Below are positions 9,967 through 18,665 of a DNA stretch of 64,000 nt, piece by piece (the stretch's first letter is position 1; each line of letters opens with the position of its first letter). The stretch is taken from NCBI GenBank assembly GCA_036321625.1, contig CP143259.1:62001-126000 (forward strand), in the 5' to 3' direction. Position numbers and translations under genes: made by a program. A model generated the notes under the pieces. That model did not search any database. It was not told where the DNA came from and worked only from the letters and a program-made list of their open reading frames with translations. The stretch comes from Peptoniphilaceae bacterium AMB_02 (GTDB lineage: Bacteria > Bacillota > Clostridia > Tissierellales > Peptoniphilaceae).

Positions 9967-10533
9967 ATGAAAATTGTTTGTTTAGGAGATAGCCTGACAT
10001 ATGGATACATGCTTCCCAGAAAAGAAGCGTGGCCAAACATACTGGAGAATATAACCGATCATAGAGTTATAAATAGAGGCATAAATGGAGATACGACTGC
10101 AGGAATGTTATCGAGATTCCAAGCTGATGTGGTTAGTGAAAACCCATCAAGGCTTATAATAATGGGCGGAACCAATGATTTCTTCAACGGCATTGGATAT
10201 ATAAATGCAGCTTTGAATATAAAGACGATGATTATGCAGTGTAAATACTATATGATAAAACCCATGGTGTTAATCCCGGTACCTGTGATTTCAGTAGAGC
10301 CAATGCTTTTAATGAAAGCGGGGCAAGTAAATGCTCAAATCAACAAATTAAGAGATGAACTAATGGGATTTAAATCCATGGAAGACTTTATACTGATAGA
10401 CTTAAACGAAAAAATAACGGAGTTAATTGATAAAAATCTTGCGATGGAGTATTATTTAGACGATATCCATTTAAACAGCAAGGGTAATGAATTAGTGGCC
10501 GATTTAGTAAAGTCACACTTGGAAGGGGAATAA
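9967..10533 (+). CDS. SGNH/GDSL-family esterase
   Basis: A 188-aa hydrolase of the SGNH fold (TesA/arylesterase-like). Block I is GDSLTYGY with the nucleophile Ser9, then the Gly of NRGINGDTT, the GTND block and the C-terminal DDIHLNSKG with the Asp-His pair. No signal peptide is visible, so it is probably cytoplasmic and acts on acyl or acetyl esters. It follows the MacB-like permease with a one-base gap, so it belongs to the same operon. A link between ester hydrolysis and the transporter is inference only. Confidence 0.88.
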   Translation: MKIVCLGDSLTYGYMLPRKEAWPNILENITDHRVINRGINGDTTAGMLSRFQADVVSENPSRLIIMGGTNDFFNGIGYINAALNIKTMIMQCKYYMIKPMVLIPVPVISVEPMLLMKAGQVNAQINKLRDELMGFKSMEDFILIDLNEKITELIDKNLAMEYYLDDIHLNSKGNELVADLVKSHLEGE

Positions 10534-10555
10534 ACTTAAGAAAGGGGGGGATTAA

Positions 10556-11281
10556 ATGAACGAAGTGTTAAATAATATTAAAAGCGAAAAGAGAAGAAGA
10601 ACTATTATAGTGCTGACCTTTGTATTTCTTTATCAGATGATGTTCTTTTTAATCGAGGGACTAAATAGAGAATTTAATGTTATCTACCATCCATTAGATG
10701 ATTTAATCCCTTTCAATGAGTACTTTATGATACCTTATATACTGTGGTTCTTTTATTTGGGAATCAACCTGATCTACTATATAAGGAAAGCTGACAGAAG
10801 TACATTCAACCAATATAATAGTCTGTTATTTGGTGGGATGGTATTCTGTCTCGTGATTAATATAATTTGGCCGAGCATGGTGCAGCTTCGACCTACACAT
10901 TTTGAAAGAGAGAATATTTTTATTGAAATAGTTAAGTATATGCATGTCATAGACACACCGACAAATGTATGCCCGAGCATACATGTATATGCAACTGTTA
11001 TTACACATATGGCACTTACAAAACTCACCGACATAGGCAAGAATAAATGGATAAAGGGGCTTTCGTTTATCCTATCCGTATCAATACTTATGTCCACTGT
11101 GTTTTTGAAACAACATTCCATAGTAGATGTGGTGGTAGGCATATTGGTTGCTCAAGTGATTTTTGTATTCTCTGAAGAAGTTAAAAAACTGAATATACAA
11201 AATCTTGGACCATTATTTAATCGTGGAGCTAAAGAAAGACTCAGCCTCGAAACAGACACATACTATAAAAGAAATAAATAA
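10556..11281 (+). CDS. PAP2-like membrane phosphatase family protein
   Basis: 241 aa with about six predicted membrane helices. The motif CPSIHVYA (near 140) and the later KQHSIVDVVVG correspond to the PSGH and SRxxxxxHxxxD blocks of the PAP2/inositol phosphorylceramide synthase-like group, though the Gly of PSGH is Ile and the Arg of the last block is not obvious. Substrates would be lipid phosphates or diphosphates. A GGGGGGG-containing ribosome site lies just before the ATG. It is the last gene before a strong terminator and probably part of the preceding operon. Confidence 0.75.
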   Translation: MNEVLNNIKSEKRRRTIIVLTFVFLYQMMFFLIEGLNREFNVIYHPLDDLIPFNEYFMIPYILWFFYLGINLIYYIRKADRSTFNQYNSLLFGGMVFCLVINIIWPSMVQLRPTHFERENIFIEIVKYMHVIDTPTNVCPSIHVYATVITHMALTKLTDIGKNKWIKGLSFILSVSILMSTVFLKQHSIVDVVVGILVAQVIFVFSEEVKKLNIQNLGPLFNRGAKERLSLETDTYYKRNK

Positions 11282-11285
11282 TAAT

Positions 11286-11325
11286 AAAAGCTATATTAAA
11301 ACGGAAGGGTTTTAATATAGCTTTT
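11286..11325. terminator. bidirectional intrinsic terminator
   Basis: A perfect 17-bp stem, AAAAGCTATATTAAAAC against its complement, around GGAAGG. It separates the convergent PAP2-like and DUF1294 genes and is flanked by A and T runs. Confidence 0.85.
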
Positions 11326-11636
11326 TAAATTATATAGAGTGAAACTAAATACAGAAGTACAAGATTAAGAACGAAAATTATCGGAATCCCTATGACAAAA
11401 AAGGGCTTTCGAGTCTTATGCCTAAACGCATACATGGCTATCAAACTGCCGAGGGATCCTCCCAGCAGAGAAACCAAGAACAGAGTATTTTCTGAAAGCC
11501 TATTTCTACGACTCCTGGTCTTTTTTTGAGATTCAATTTTATCGTAAACAAAAAGCAATAGGGCGATTATATTAATAGCCAATATATAAATAAACAGTGC
11601 TTTTTCCTTAAGTGGAAGTGTTTTTAAAATTATCAT
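11325..11636 (-). CDS. DUF1294 family small membrane protein
   Basis: 103 aa with about three membrane helices. The family signature is visible: YDKIESQKKTRSRRNRLSE, then LLGGSLGSLIAMYAFRHKTRKPFF, where the Gly-Gly-Ser and Arg-His-Lys-Thr blocks are diagnostic for DUF1294. Members occur in many bacteria and their function is unknown. The gene stands alone, convergent with the PAP2-like gene, and its start ATG is at 11636. Confidence 0.85.
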   Translation of the reverse strand: MIILKTLPLKEKALFIYILAINIIALLLFVYDKIESQKKTRSRRNRLSENTLFLVSLLGGSLGSLIAMYAFRHKTRKPFFVIGIPIIFVLNLVLLYLVSLYII

Positions 11637-11767
11637 ATTTTACCTTCTCTAATTCAAAAATACAAATAAAAGGGGCGTTAGCTTACCTTTAATCTTTGCT
11701 CAGTTTATATTATACTATATATAGCTGAAAATTCACTAAATTTAAGAAAAATATTGAGGAAGATATT

Positions 11768-12763
11768 ATGAAATACAGTCTTGTTAATTATAGAAAATTT
11801 ATATATGTACTGCTTACAATAGTTGGGATAGCTGTCATCGGTCTTTTGTTTTACCTAAGTCCCGAACTTGTAAAAAAACAGGTGAACTTAAATCATGATT
11901 TCACGAATCTCGAATTAAACAGTATTCAACCAATGGGTAACGGGGTATACACCATCGAAGACGGAAAATTAATGAACTACTCTTCCGGCTCAAGCTCAAA
12001 AGTCATAGAAGGAGACCACCCCAAACTGCTGGCTGAAAAACTTCAGCTAGATCATGAAAATGTACTTAAGAATCTTAAGAGTAAACTCTTTTCAAATAAA
12101 AGTGTACAAATTAACTTTGAGCCAGAAGCCATAATTAAACTAAAAGACTACTATCTAATCAAAGCAAATCACTTACTCGTCCTTGATGAAAAACTTAATA
12201 CCAAGTATGTTCAAGAATTTAAACACGGAATTTCAGGTGTATTTAACAATCAAAGCAATACCATGGACGGGGTGATAACACTTGGTCAGGACGAGTTTAT
12301 TAATTCAGCTGTTAGCATATACAATTCGAAAAGAGAAGAAGTATTCAAACTAACCTTTAAAGATGAGATAATACTGGGTGCAGACTTTATAGACAATGAG
12401 GATTTACTTATCTGCACCACGGAATACCTTTATAGATTTAAAAACGGAATGCTGGACGATAAAAACCCAATGGAGAATACCAAGGGATTCGATTTCAGTA
12501 AACCCTATATAGTCAGGACGACTGATAGAAGCTTAAGAATACAAAACACAGATATGGAAATACTGCTTGATACAAAAGTGGAAGAAGATATCAAAGGAGT
12601 ATTTGCAAAAGAGGGAAAGGTAATAGTATATGGAGAACTTTTATTCCATGTCTACGACGGAACTGAATTTAAAACCTATCGCCCGGATGGGAGCATCAAA
12701 GGCTTTAAAAAAGATGGCAATAGATACTATATTATAACCGATAAAAGCGTATTGGAAGTTTAG
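11768..12763 (+). CDS. membrane-anchored protein with predicted beta-propeller-like domain (DUF5711-like)
   Basis: 331 aa. One N-terminal membrane helix (about 10-31, FIYVLLTIVGIAVIGLLFYL) is followed by an external domain of repeated short strands with patterns such as LLVLDEKLNTKYVQEF and YLYRFKNGML, as in propeller-type sensors. It resembles DUF5711 proteins of Firmicutes, but I assign that only tentatively. No catalytic motif is seen. GAGGAAG precedes the ATG. The racemase gene follows within 41 bases. Confidence 0.65.
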   Translation: MKYSLVNYRKFIYVLLTIVGIAVIGLLFYLSPELVKKQVNLNHDFTNLELNSIQPMGNGVYTIEDGKLMNYSSGSSSKVIEGDHPKLLAEKLQLDHENVLKNLKSKLFSNKSVQINFEPEAIIKLKDYYLIKANHLLVLDEKLNTKYVQEFKHGISGVFNNQSNTMDGVITLGQDEFINSAVSIYNSKREEVFKLTFKDEIILGADFIDNEDLLICTTEYLYRFKNGMLDDKNPMENTKGFDFSKPYIVRTTDRSLRIQNTDMEILLDTKVEEDIKGVFAKEGKVIVYGELLFHVYDGTEFKTYRPDGSIKGFKKDGNRYYIITDKSVLEV

Positions 12764-12804
12764 GAATAAAGTTTGAAAATTTATTGGACTTTCGTGGGGG
12801 AGAC

Positions 12805-13494
12805 ATGAAAACAATAGGTTTAATTGGAGGAATGAGCTGGGAGTCGACAGCTACTTACTATAGAATCATCAACCAAACTGTAAAGGAAAAATTGGGTGGA
12901 CTGCATTCTGCAAAAATTCTACTCTATAGTGCAGATTTTGAAGAAATTGAAAAATATCAAGCAAATAATGACTGGGAAAAAAGCGGGCAAGTACTTGGGG
13001 AAATAGCTAAAAAGCTGGAATCTGCAGGAGCTGAGTTCATTGTTATCTGTACAAATACAATGCATAAAGTCCTGCCTCAGATAGAAGAATATATTTCTAT
13101 ACCTATAATTCATATAGCTGATGCAACTGCAGAAGTTTTAATCGAAGAAAATATAAAAAAAGTCGGGCTTCTAGGTACAAAATATACCATGACTCAAGAC
13201 TTTTATAAATCGAGAGTTATAGATAAGGGGATAGACGTGATTGTTCCAACAGAAGAGGATACAGAAATAATCAATTATATTATTTACAATGAGCTATGTC
13301 TAGGTATTATTAAGCCAGGTTCTCTCAGTGAATACCAAAGGATTATAAAAACATTAGAGTCTCAAGGAGCACAGGGGATAATACTTGGTTGTACAGAAAT
13401 CGGCTTATTAATATCCCAAAAGGACTCAAGCCTACCACTATTTGATACTACTTATATACATTCTGAAAAAGCTGCACTTTTTGCTTTGGAATAG
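12805..13494 (+). CDS. aspartate/glutamate racemase family protein (RacD-like)
   Basis: A 229-aa cofactor-independent amino-acid racemase with two catalytic cysteines, Cys in CTNTMHK and Cys in GCTEIGLL, and the typical start MKTIGLIGGMSWESTATYY. It would supply D-aspartate or D-glutamate, or racemise a related acid. The in-frame TTG at 12784 is possible, but the family N-terminus begins at the ATG at 12805. GGGGGAG lies only two bases before that ATG, an unusually short spacing, so the start keeps some doubt. Confidence 0.9.
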   Translation: MKTIGLIGGMSWESTATYYRIINQTVKEKLGGLHSAKILLYSADFEEIEKYQANNDWEKSGQVLGEIAKKLESAGAEFIVICTNTMHKVLPQIEEYISIPIIHIADATAEVLIEENIKKVGLLGTKYTMTQDFYKSRVIDKGIDVIVPTEEDTEIINYIIYNELCLGIIKPGSLSEYQRIIKTLESQGAQGIILGCTEIGLLISQKDSSLPLFDTTYIHSEKAALFALE

Positions 13495-13594
13495 AAAATC
13501 TATTTAGAGTCATGATTCGAATTGATTTGAGATAAATCTGTAAGAAGAACAAGCCTCAAATCAACCAATACAATAAAGTATAAGGAGAAATACT

Positions 13595-13870
13595 ATGTGG
13601 GCACTACTGGGAATAGGGGCAATTATCTTTGCGGCATTAGGTATAGTATGGGCTCTTCAGAACAAAAATTCTAAATGGTTTTCATTCTTGAGCCTTTCGC
13701 TTACAGCATTAACATTATGTGCTTTTTATTCAGATGGAGCAAATAGAGTTGTTAATGAAGACTGGGGTGGATTGATGGATACTATGCCTACTATGAATAG
13801 AATATTATGGATATGCACAGTAGCTTCTATCTTTATAAATGCTTTCTTGATTAGTAAAGAAAAAGAGTAA
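13595..13870 (+). CDS. small three-helix membrane protein, unknown
   Basis: 91 aa with a helix at about 2-21, another at about 27-47 and one near 69-87, ending in ISKEKE. AAGGAGA lies 7 bases before the ATG. No family is recognised. It is 26 bases before another membrane protein gene and likely co-transcribed with it. Confidence 0.65.
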   Translation: MWALLGIGAIIFAALGIVWALQNKNSKWFSFLSLSLTALTLCAFYSDGANRVVNEDWGGLMDTMPTMNRILWICTVASIFINAFLISKEKE

Positions 13871-13896
13871 AAACAATTGATAAGGAAAGAGGGTTT

Positions 13897-14535
13897 ATGA
13901 AAGTATATTTAGATAAAATAAGAGAACCTTTAAAAGGAAATAATTTAAGCAAGGATATTATAATTACACTTGCCATAATGCTAACGGGATTTTTCTTAGG
14001 CTTATTACAAAAATGGCTTGATGGTGGTGCATATAATGATTTCCCTATGATCCTTCAAAAATTAGATATTTCAAACTATTTCGGAAGACTCGGAGTATGG
14101 ATACTATTAGGTACATCGATTTCGGTATATTCGAGAAGTCCATTAAGAGCAGGAATTAATGTTTTTCTATTTTTGTTAAGCATGTTAACGGGATATTATC
14201 TTTACAGCAATTATGTACTCGGTTTTTTACCGGTGTTTTATATGAGATTTTGGATAGTTATTGCATTTTCTTCGTTCTTTATTGCATATATTTGTTGGTA
14301 TGCCAAGGGAAAGGGGATTTTTGCCATTTTGATTTCGTCAATTATATTAGGCGTACTATTTTCTCAAGCTGTACTAATTTTTCAAGGCATACGAATAACA
14401 CATATGCTAGAATTCTTAACTTGGATAATCGGAGTACTCGTACTTTATCGAAAACCGAAAGAACTAGCCTTAGAAATAGGTTTATCTCTAATTGTTGCAT
14501 TGTTTTATCAAAGCTATATACCATATTTTGGTTAA
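13897..14535 (+). CDS. polytopic membrane protein (DUF6518-like)
   Basis: 212 aa with about six to seven predicted membrane helices, starting with MLTGFFLGLLQKWLDGG. The Trp-Leu-Asp plus Asn-Asp-Phe-Pro region and the LGVWILLGTSISVYSRSP block resemble DUF6518 proteins, a family without known function. AAAGAGGG precedes the ATG. It is the second gene of a pair with 13595-13870 and ends before a terminator. Confidence 0.65.
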   Translation: MKVYLDKIREPLKGNNLSKDIIITLAIMLTGFFLGLLQKWLDGGAYNDFPMILQKLDISNYFGRLGVWILLGTSISVYSRSPLRAGINVFLFLLSMLTGYYLYSNYVLGFLPVFYMRFWIVIAFSSFFIAYICWYAKGKGIFAILISSIILGVLFSQAVLIFQGIRITHMLEFLTWIIGVLVLYRKPKELALEIGLSLIVALFYQSYIPYFG

Positions 14536-14568
14536 TTAAATCTAGGTTTAATTATAAAAAAATTAATA

Positions 14569-14622
14569 CCCCTGATGTCAAGTAATTGCTAACTCTAAAA
14601 AGCTCGATATCAGGGGATTTTT
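14569..14622 (+). terminator. intrinsic terminator
   Basis: CCCCTGATGTC pairs with GATATCAGGGG (one G-U) around a long 26-base loop, followed by ATTTTT. Confidence 0.7.
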
Positions 14623-14876
14623 CTGAATTGAAGATGGAGTAATACTTGATTTTCATAATTCTATTTTAGGGGAAGTGTCGTTACAATATCCAAAATAAGA
14701 AGTTCATTTCAAAGTACATATAATAGGAACCATACTATTTACAATTATCTATAAGGCTTTAAAGGAATTGTGGCGACTTAATCATAAGGATATCTTATCA
14801 ATAATCAAAAATCATAAGAAAAACGAATTACTGAATGGGTATTATTGCAATATAATAGTACTTAGGAGGCGATTAA
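14623..14876 (+). promoter_or_regulatory. non-coding leader region upstream of yedF
   Basis: About 250 AT-rich bases. A TATAAT at 14851-14856 is the only clear promoter element, its -35 partner (TTACTG, 14828-14833) is poor, and AGGAGG at 14864-14869 is the yedF ribosome site. I see no riboswitch or small gene. Confidence 0.45.
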
Positions 14877-15476
14877 ATGATTACTATAGATGCTATTGGA
14901 ATAGATTGTCCTAAACCTGTAATTATGGCTAAAAAGGAACTGGACAAGATGGCGGAAGGAGTTGTCGAGATACTAGCGGATAATGCTGTCTGCGTTCAAA
15001 ACCTTATAAAGCTTGCAGAGTCAAATGGATTTAAATACGATCATAAACAGGAATCAGAGGATAGATTTATAGTCCACATATATAAGAATGAAGAAGGCTC
15101 TTCCGGCGATGAAGTGAAAACTAGCCAACCTGTTAATGACGATTTTACTATTGCAATCGGTAGCAGGTATTTTGGAGATGGTGATGATGTGCTTGGAGAA
15201 ATATTAATGAAGAGCTTTATATATACAGTTACTGAAACAGAGCCGCTACCTAAAACCATAGTGTTTTACAATTCAGGAGTGTATTTAACTGTAAAAGACT
15301 CTCCTGTGCTGGATGATATAAGAGTTTTGGCTGAAAATGGTGTTGAAATTATTTCATGTGGTACCTGTTTGGATTTCTTTGGACTTAAAGAGGAGTTAGC
15401 AGTAGGTGAGATTTCAAATATGTATACGATTTATGAAGCCATCAAGAATGCAGGGAGGAATATGGTAATTGGTTAG
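14877..15476 (+). CDS. yedF: sulfurtransferase-like selenium metabolism protein YedF
   Basis: A 199-aa two-domain protein. Residues 1-70 are a TusA/SirA domain with the conserved CPKPV motif (Cys11), which can carry persulfide or selenide. Residues about 88-199 are a DsrE-like domain with ISCGTCLDFFGLKEEL, the family hallmark. YedF proteins of Clostridia co-occur with selenophosphate genes, and none lies in this window. It overlaps the DUF3343 gene by 8 bases, so the two are coupled. AGGAGG lies 7 bases before the ATG. Confidence 0.9.
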   Translation: MITIDAIGIDCPKPVIMAKKELDKMAEGVVEILADNAVCVQNLIKLAESNGFKYDHKQESEDRFIVHIYKNEEGSSGDEVKTSQPVNDDFTIAIGSRYFGDGDDVLGEILMKSFIYTVTETEPLPKTIVFYNSGVYLTVKDSPVLDDIRVLAENGVEIISCGTCLDFFGLKEELAVGEISNMYTIYEAIKNAGRNMVIG

Positions 15477-15738
15477 TGTATTGACGGAAAAGCTGGTACT
15501 GACTTTTGATTCCGTAAATTATGCCATGCAAGCAGAAAAGGCATTTAAAGAAGATGAAGTAGAGTTTAAAACCATACCTACGCCGAGGGAGATAAGCAGT
15601 AGTTGTGGATTGTCTATTATGACATCGTTGGATAATACGGAATATGCTTCTAAAAAAAAGAAGGATGGGCTTAATATCAATCAGCTTTGGAAGCATACCA
15701 AATCAAAAACCGGCAAGAGTGCGGAACTTATAGAATAA
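15469..15738 (+). CDS. DUF3343 domain protein, partner of YedF
   Basis: 89 aa. LVLTFDSVNYAMQAEKAF followed by TIPTPREISSSCGLSI is the DUF3343 signature, a putative Se/S-binding fold with one conserved Cys. The TTG at 15469 is the chosen start because GGGAGGA at 15453-15459 is nine bases upstream. The ribosome site lies inside yedF, which points to translational coupling. In other anaerobes this family is found beside yedF, csd-type desulfurases and selD, so a role in selenium or sulfur trafficking is likely but unproven. Confidence 0.85.
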   Translation: MVSVLTEKLVLTFDSVNYAMQAEKAFKEDEVEFKTIPTPREISSSCGLSIMTSLDNTEYASKKKKDGLNINQLWKHTKSKTGKSAELIE

Positions 15739-15775
15739 GTTCAATTTAAGATTTGGCAAAATAAACAGAAACAAC

Positions 15776-15811
15776 AAGAGCAGTCTTTGTATTTAGATAT
15801 GCTCTTTTTTA
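15776..15811 (+). terminator. intrinsic terminator after yedF-DUF3343
   Basis: AAGAGCA pairs with TGCTCTT around a 17-base loop and is followed by T residues. Confidence 0.7.
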
Positions 15812-16111
15812 TTGAAAGTGAATTGCTGTTGAAATGTCTTTGAACTGAAAGGGATGTTATATTGGACAAAGTATATTAAAAAACATTATAATAGTTGTGA
15901 AGGATAAAAAAATATCAGATTTAATATAGCCTATTTTAAGGCTTCAAGATCTGATATGTGAAAGCTAAGCATCAATTATTTTGTTGTAGAACTTATTATA
16001 CTTAATAATTTCATTAAACTTTAACCAATAAGACAAATCAGTTAGTATTTCAGAATCGTTGATTGGAGTATTTAACTGATTTCTAATATGAATTTAGGAG
16101 GTACTGACGTT
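15812..16111. other. intergenic region with an imperfectly nested stem-loop (15912-15957)
   Basis: About 300 AT-rich bases before mscS. ATATCAGAT (15912-15920) pairs perfectly with ATCTGATAT (15949-15957), and AGCCT/AGGCT forms an inner stem (15928-15943). No T-run follows, so this is not a terminator. No coding potential is seen. Confidence 0.5.
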
Positions 16112-16951
16112 TTGCGCTACGAAAAAATGAGAAGTATAATAATAAATGAACAGGGAAATCTAAATATAATAGGTAAATTATTTTATGCTGCATTAGTGAT
16201 AATAATTGCCTCCATACTTGTTGGGCTTATTAAAAGGGCGATAAACAGAGCTTTGAAGTATAGAGGATTGCAGTCTGATTCAAAGATAAAGACCTTTCAG
16301 CAAATACTTACTAAAATAATTTATGTATTTGCATATTTTATTGCGATTGTATTGATTCTCGACAGGTTTGGTATAAATACTAATTCAATTTTAGCGACTG
16401 CAGGAATCGGAGGTGTTGCGATAGGTTTCGGGGCACAGTATGTCGTAAGAGATGTAATCTCCGGCATGATAATTTTAGCCGAAGACCAGTATAGAGTTGG
16501 TGATTATGTAAGCATTGAAGGCGTTTCAGGAATAATAGAAGATGTTGGATTACGACTGACAAAGGTTCGAGACTTCACTGGAGAGCTACATATTATCCAA
16601 AATGGAAATATTAAAATTGTAACCAATAAATCCAGAGGTCCTCAAAGAGCTTGGGTTCAAGTCTATTTACCGCATAGTACAGATATTAAGGCAGTAACAA
16701 GTATAATTGAGGGAGCATGTGAAAAGGTCAAGGAAAAATATCCTTCCATAACCGATGGACCGAGTCTTTTAGGGATTACCGATTTTGGTGAATACGATAT
16801 GGTAATGTCAATCAAAGCCATGGTCGAGGATTTAAAACACTGGGAAGTGGAAAGGGAATTAAGAAAGACTATACTGGAAGATTTGGTGGCTGAAGGAATT
16901 GAGCTTCCTGCATTTGTTGTTGTAGAAGGTGGTGCAAAGGATGAAGTATAA
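16112..16951 (+). CDS. mscS: small-conductance mechanosensitive channel (MscS family)
   Basis: A 279-aa channel that opens on membrane tension and releases osmolytes. It has two to three N-terminal helices, the pore-lining third helix with Gly/Ala pattern ATAGIGGVAIGFGAQYVVRDVISG, and the cytoplasmic beta domain after GDYVSIEGVSGIIEDVGLR. An ATG at 16088 is in frame, but AGGAGG (16096-16101) lies inside it and 10 bases before TTG 16112, so TTG is the likely start. It overlaps the DUF951 gene by 11 bases, an association common in Firmicutes. Confidence 0.93.
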   Translation: MRYEKMRSIIINEQGNLNIIGKLFYAALVIIIASILVGLIKRAINRALKYRGLQSDSKIKTFQQILTKIIYVFAYFIAIVLILDRFGINTNSILATAGIGGVAIGFGAQYVVRDVISGMIILAEDQYRVGDYVSIEGVSGIIEDVGLRLTKVRDFTGELHIIQNGNIKIVTNKSRGPQRAWVQVYLPHSTDIKAVTSIIEGACEKVKEKYPSITDGPSLLGITDFGEYDMVMSIKAMVEDLKHWEVERELRKTILEDLVAEGIELPAFVVVEGGAKDEV

Positions 16952-17186
16952 AGTTGGAGATATCATTACATTAAAAAAGGGACACCCATGTGGTGAGAAT
17001 AAGTGGGAGATAATGAGGACCGGTGCTGAAATAAAACTAAGATGTATGGGCTGCGATAAACAAATCTGGCTCAGTAGAGTTGATTTTAACAAGAGGATAA
17101 GAAAGATAGAACATAATGGTAAATTTATAAGCATTGTCCATTATGAACCAGATGCAGAGACAGAAGAAAGCATAGATTTAGAATAG
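16941..17186 (+). CDS. DUF951 family protein (YyzM-like)
   Basis: An 81-aa small soluble protein with the family pattern YKVGDIITLKKGHPCGENKWEI, then RTGAEIKLRCMGCDKQIWL. The CxxC (CMGC) and the earlier Cys suggest a metal or RNA-binding fold, and the function is unknown. Start chosen at the ATG at 16941, inside mscS, with GAAGGTGG about eight bases upstream. In other Firmicutes it sits between mscS and ychF, but ychF is absent here. Confidence 0.88.
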   Translation: MKYKVGDIITLKKGHPCGENKWEIMRTGAEIKLRCMGCDKQIWLSRVDFNKRIRKIEHNGKFISIVHYEPDAETEESIDLE

Positions 17187-17290
17187 GTAATAACAAAAAT
17201 TATTTAAAAACATGATAAATAACTACCACTTTTTCAAAAAAAATGTTAAACTTAATGTAAAAAGTATCATATAAATTTTGGAGGTAAATT

Positions 17291-18568
17291 GTGAATAAAG
17301 ATTATACACAAGATTTAATAAAGGTTGTAAAAGAGGACACTAATCCGGCTCTTGGATGCACTGAACCGGTAGCAGTTGCCTTTGCAGCAGCTGTTGCAGC
17401 TGATCATACTGATGGAGAATTAAAGAGTTTAGAGGTATTGGTAAGTAAAAATATCTATAAGAACGGTAAGTCTGTACTTATTCCACATACCGGAAAATGC
17501 GGTCTGGACTTGGCTGCTGCCGTAGGATTTGTAGGTGGTAATTCTGAAGAAGAATTTATGGTTCTTAGATCTGTAGAGCCAAGTGATTTAAAAGGTGCTG
17601 AAGAATTACTTTCTAAGGGAATAGTAAAACTTGGATACAAGCAGGATACGCCTGATGTATATGTAAGCATAGTTGCCGAGGCAAACAATAAAGTGGAAAT
17701 AATATTAAAAGATGCTCATACTCATATACATAAGATAATAGTTGATGATGAGGTTCTATATGAAGGAGAATCCTCAACTAGTGAAAAAACATCTAAAGAG
17801 TTTTTGAAAGATTTAACATTCAAGGCCATAAGAGAGATGATCGAGAGTATTCCGATTGAAGAACTTGACTTCATTATGGACGGAGTTGAGATGAATATTG
17901 CTGCTGCTGAAGCAGGACTTGAAGGCGGAGTAGGTCTAAGCATAGGCAAAAAATTAAGTGAAATAGAAGCAAGTGGTCTTATTGCAATGGATGCGGGAAC
18001 CAGATCCAGAATATTAACTGCTGCAGCTGCTGACATGAGAATGGGTGGTGGAGAATGTCCGATTATGACAAGTGGGGGAAGTGGTAATCAAGGTCTTGGA
18101 GTAATACTGCCTGTTTATGTAGTTGCCGAAGAAAAAGGACTCGAAGAAGATAGGCTTACCAGAGGAGTATTTTTTGCTCATGCAATCAACGAATACGTTA
18201 AGATATATTCAGGTAAATTATCAGGTATGTGTGGATGTGCAATCGGCGCAGGTATCGGAGCTACTGCGGGTATAACTTGGATGCTTGGTGGAGATGATAC
18301 TCAAATTGCCGGCTCTGCTAATAATATGTTTGCAAATATTTCAGGAATGTTATGCGATGGAGCGAAAGATACCTGTTCATTAAAATTAGCTACTTCAGCT
18401 GCGGAAGCCGTATTATCAGCTTATCTTTCATTAAACGGAGTACTCGTTTCTCCAAAAGTAGGAGTTATAGGTGAAAATATAGAGCAGACTATAAAAAATA
18501 TTGGGAAACTTGCTCATCAAGGATTTAAGAATGTCGATGACACCATGCTTGAAATAATCGATAATTAA
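17291..18568 (+). CDS. cyuA: L-cysteine desulfidase (CyuA/YhaM, UPF0597 family)
   Basis: A 425-aa enzyme splitting L-cysteine into pyruvate, ammonia and sulfide, using an iron-sulfur cluster like the alpha part of anaerobic serine dehydratase. Visible are EDTNPALGCTEPVAVA at the N-terminus, GGGECPIMTSGGSGNQG, SGMCGCAIGAGIGATAG and CDGAKDTCS, which carry the cluster Cys residues. GTG start with GGAGG six bases upstream. The symporter gene follows 97 bases later, and the pair resembles the cyuA-cyuP logic, in which a transporter brings cysteine in for catabolism, although the transporter family differs. Confidence 0.9.
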   Translation: MNKDYTQDLIKVVKEDTNPALGCTEPVAVAFAAAVAADHTDGELKSLEVLVSKNIYKNGKSVLIPHTGKCGLDLAAAVGFVGGNSEEEFMVLRSVEPSDLKGAEELLSKGIVKLGYKQDTPDVYVSIVAEANNKVEIILKDAHTHIHKIIVDDEVLYEGESSTSEKTSKEFLKDLTFKAIREMIESIPIEELDFIMDGVEMNIAAAEAGLEGGVGLSIGKKLSEIEASGLIAMDAGTRSRILTAAAADMRMGGGECPIMTSGGSGNQGLGVILPVYVVAEEKGLEEDRLTRGVFFAHAINEYVKIYSGKLSGMCGCAIGAGIGATAGITWMLGGDDTQIAGSANNMFANISGMLCDGAKDTCSLKLATSAAEAVLSAYLSLNGVLVSPKVGVIGENIEQTIKNIGKLAHQGFKNVDDTMLEIIDN

Positions 18569-18604
18569 GAAAAATAGATTAATTTTTTAATTACCTATTA
18601 TTGA

Positions 18605-18617
18605 TTGTCCACAGTTG
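18605..18617 (+). repeat. left arm of 13-bp inverted repeat flanking the symporter gene
   Basis: TTGTCCACAGTTG, whose exact reverse complement is at 19842-19854, so that one gene is bracketed between cyuA and the terminator. Confidence 0.8.
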
Positions 18618-18665
18618 TTAGGCGTATTGCTATGAAGTTACAGTATTCAAAGAAAGGATGATTGA

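Noticed and set aside
15041-15259. Antisense ORF in yedF
   Set aside because: Shadow of the yedF reading frame with no start signal.
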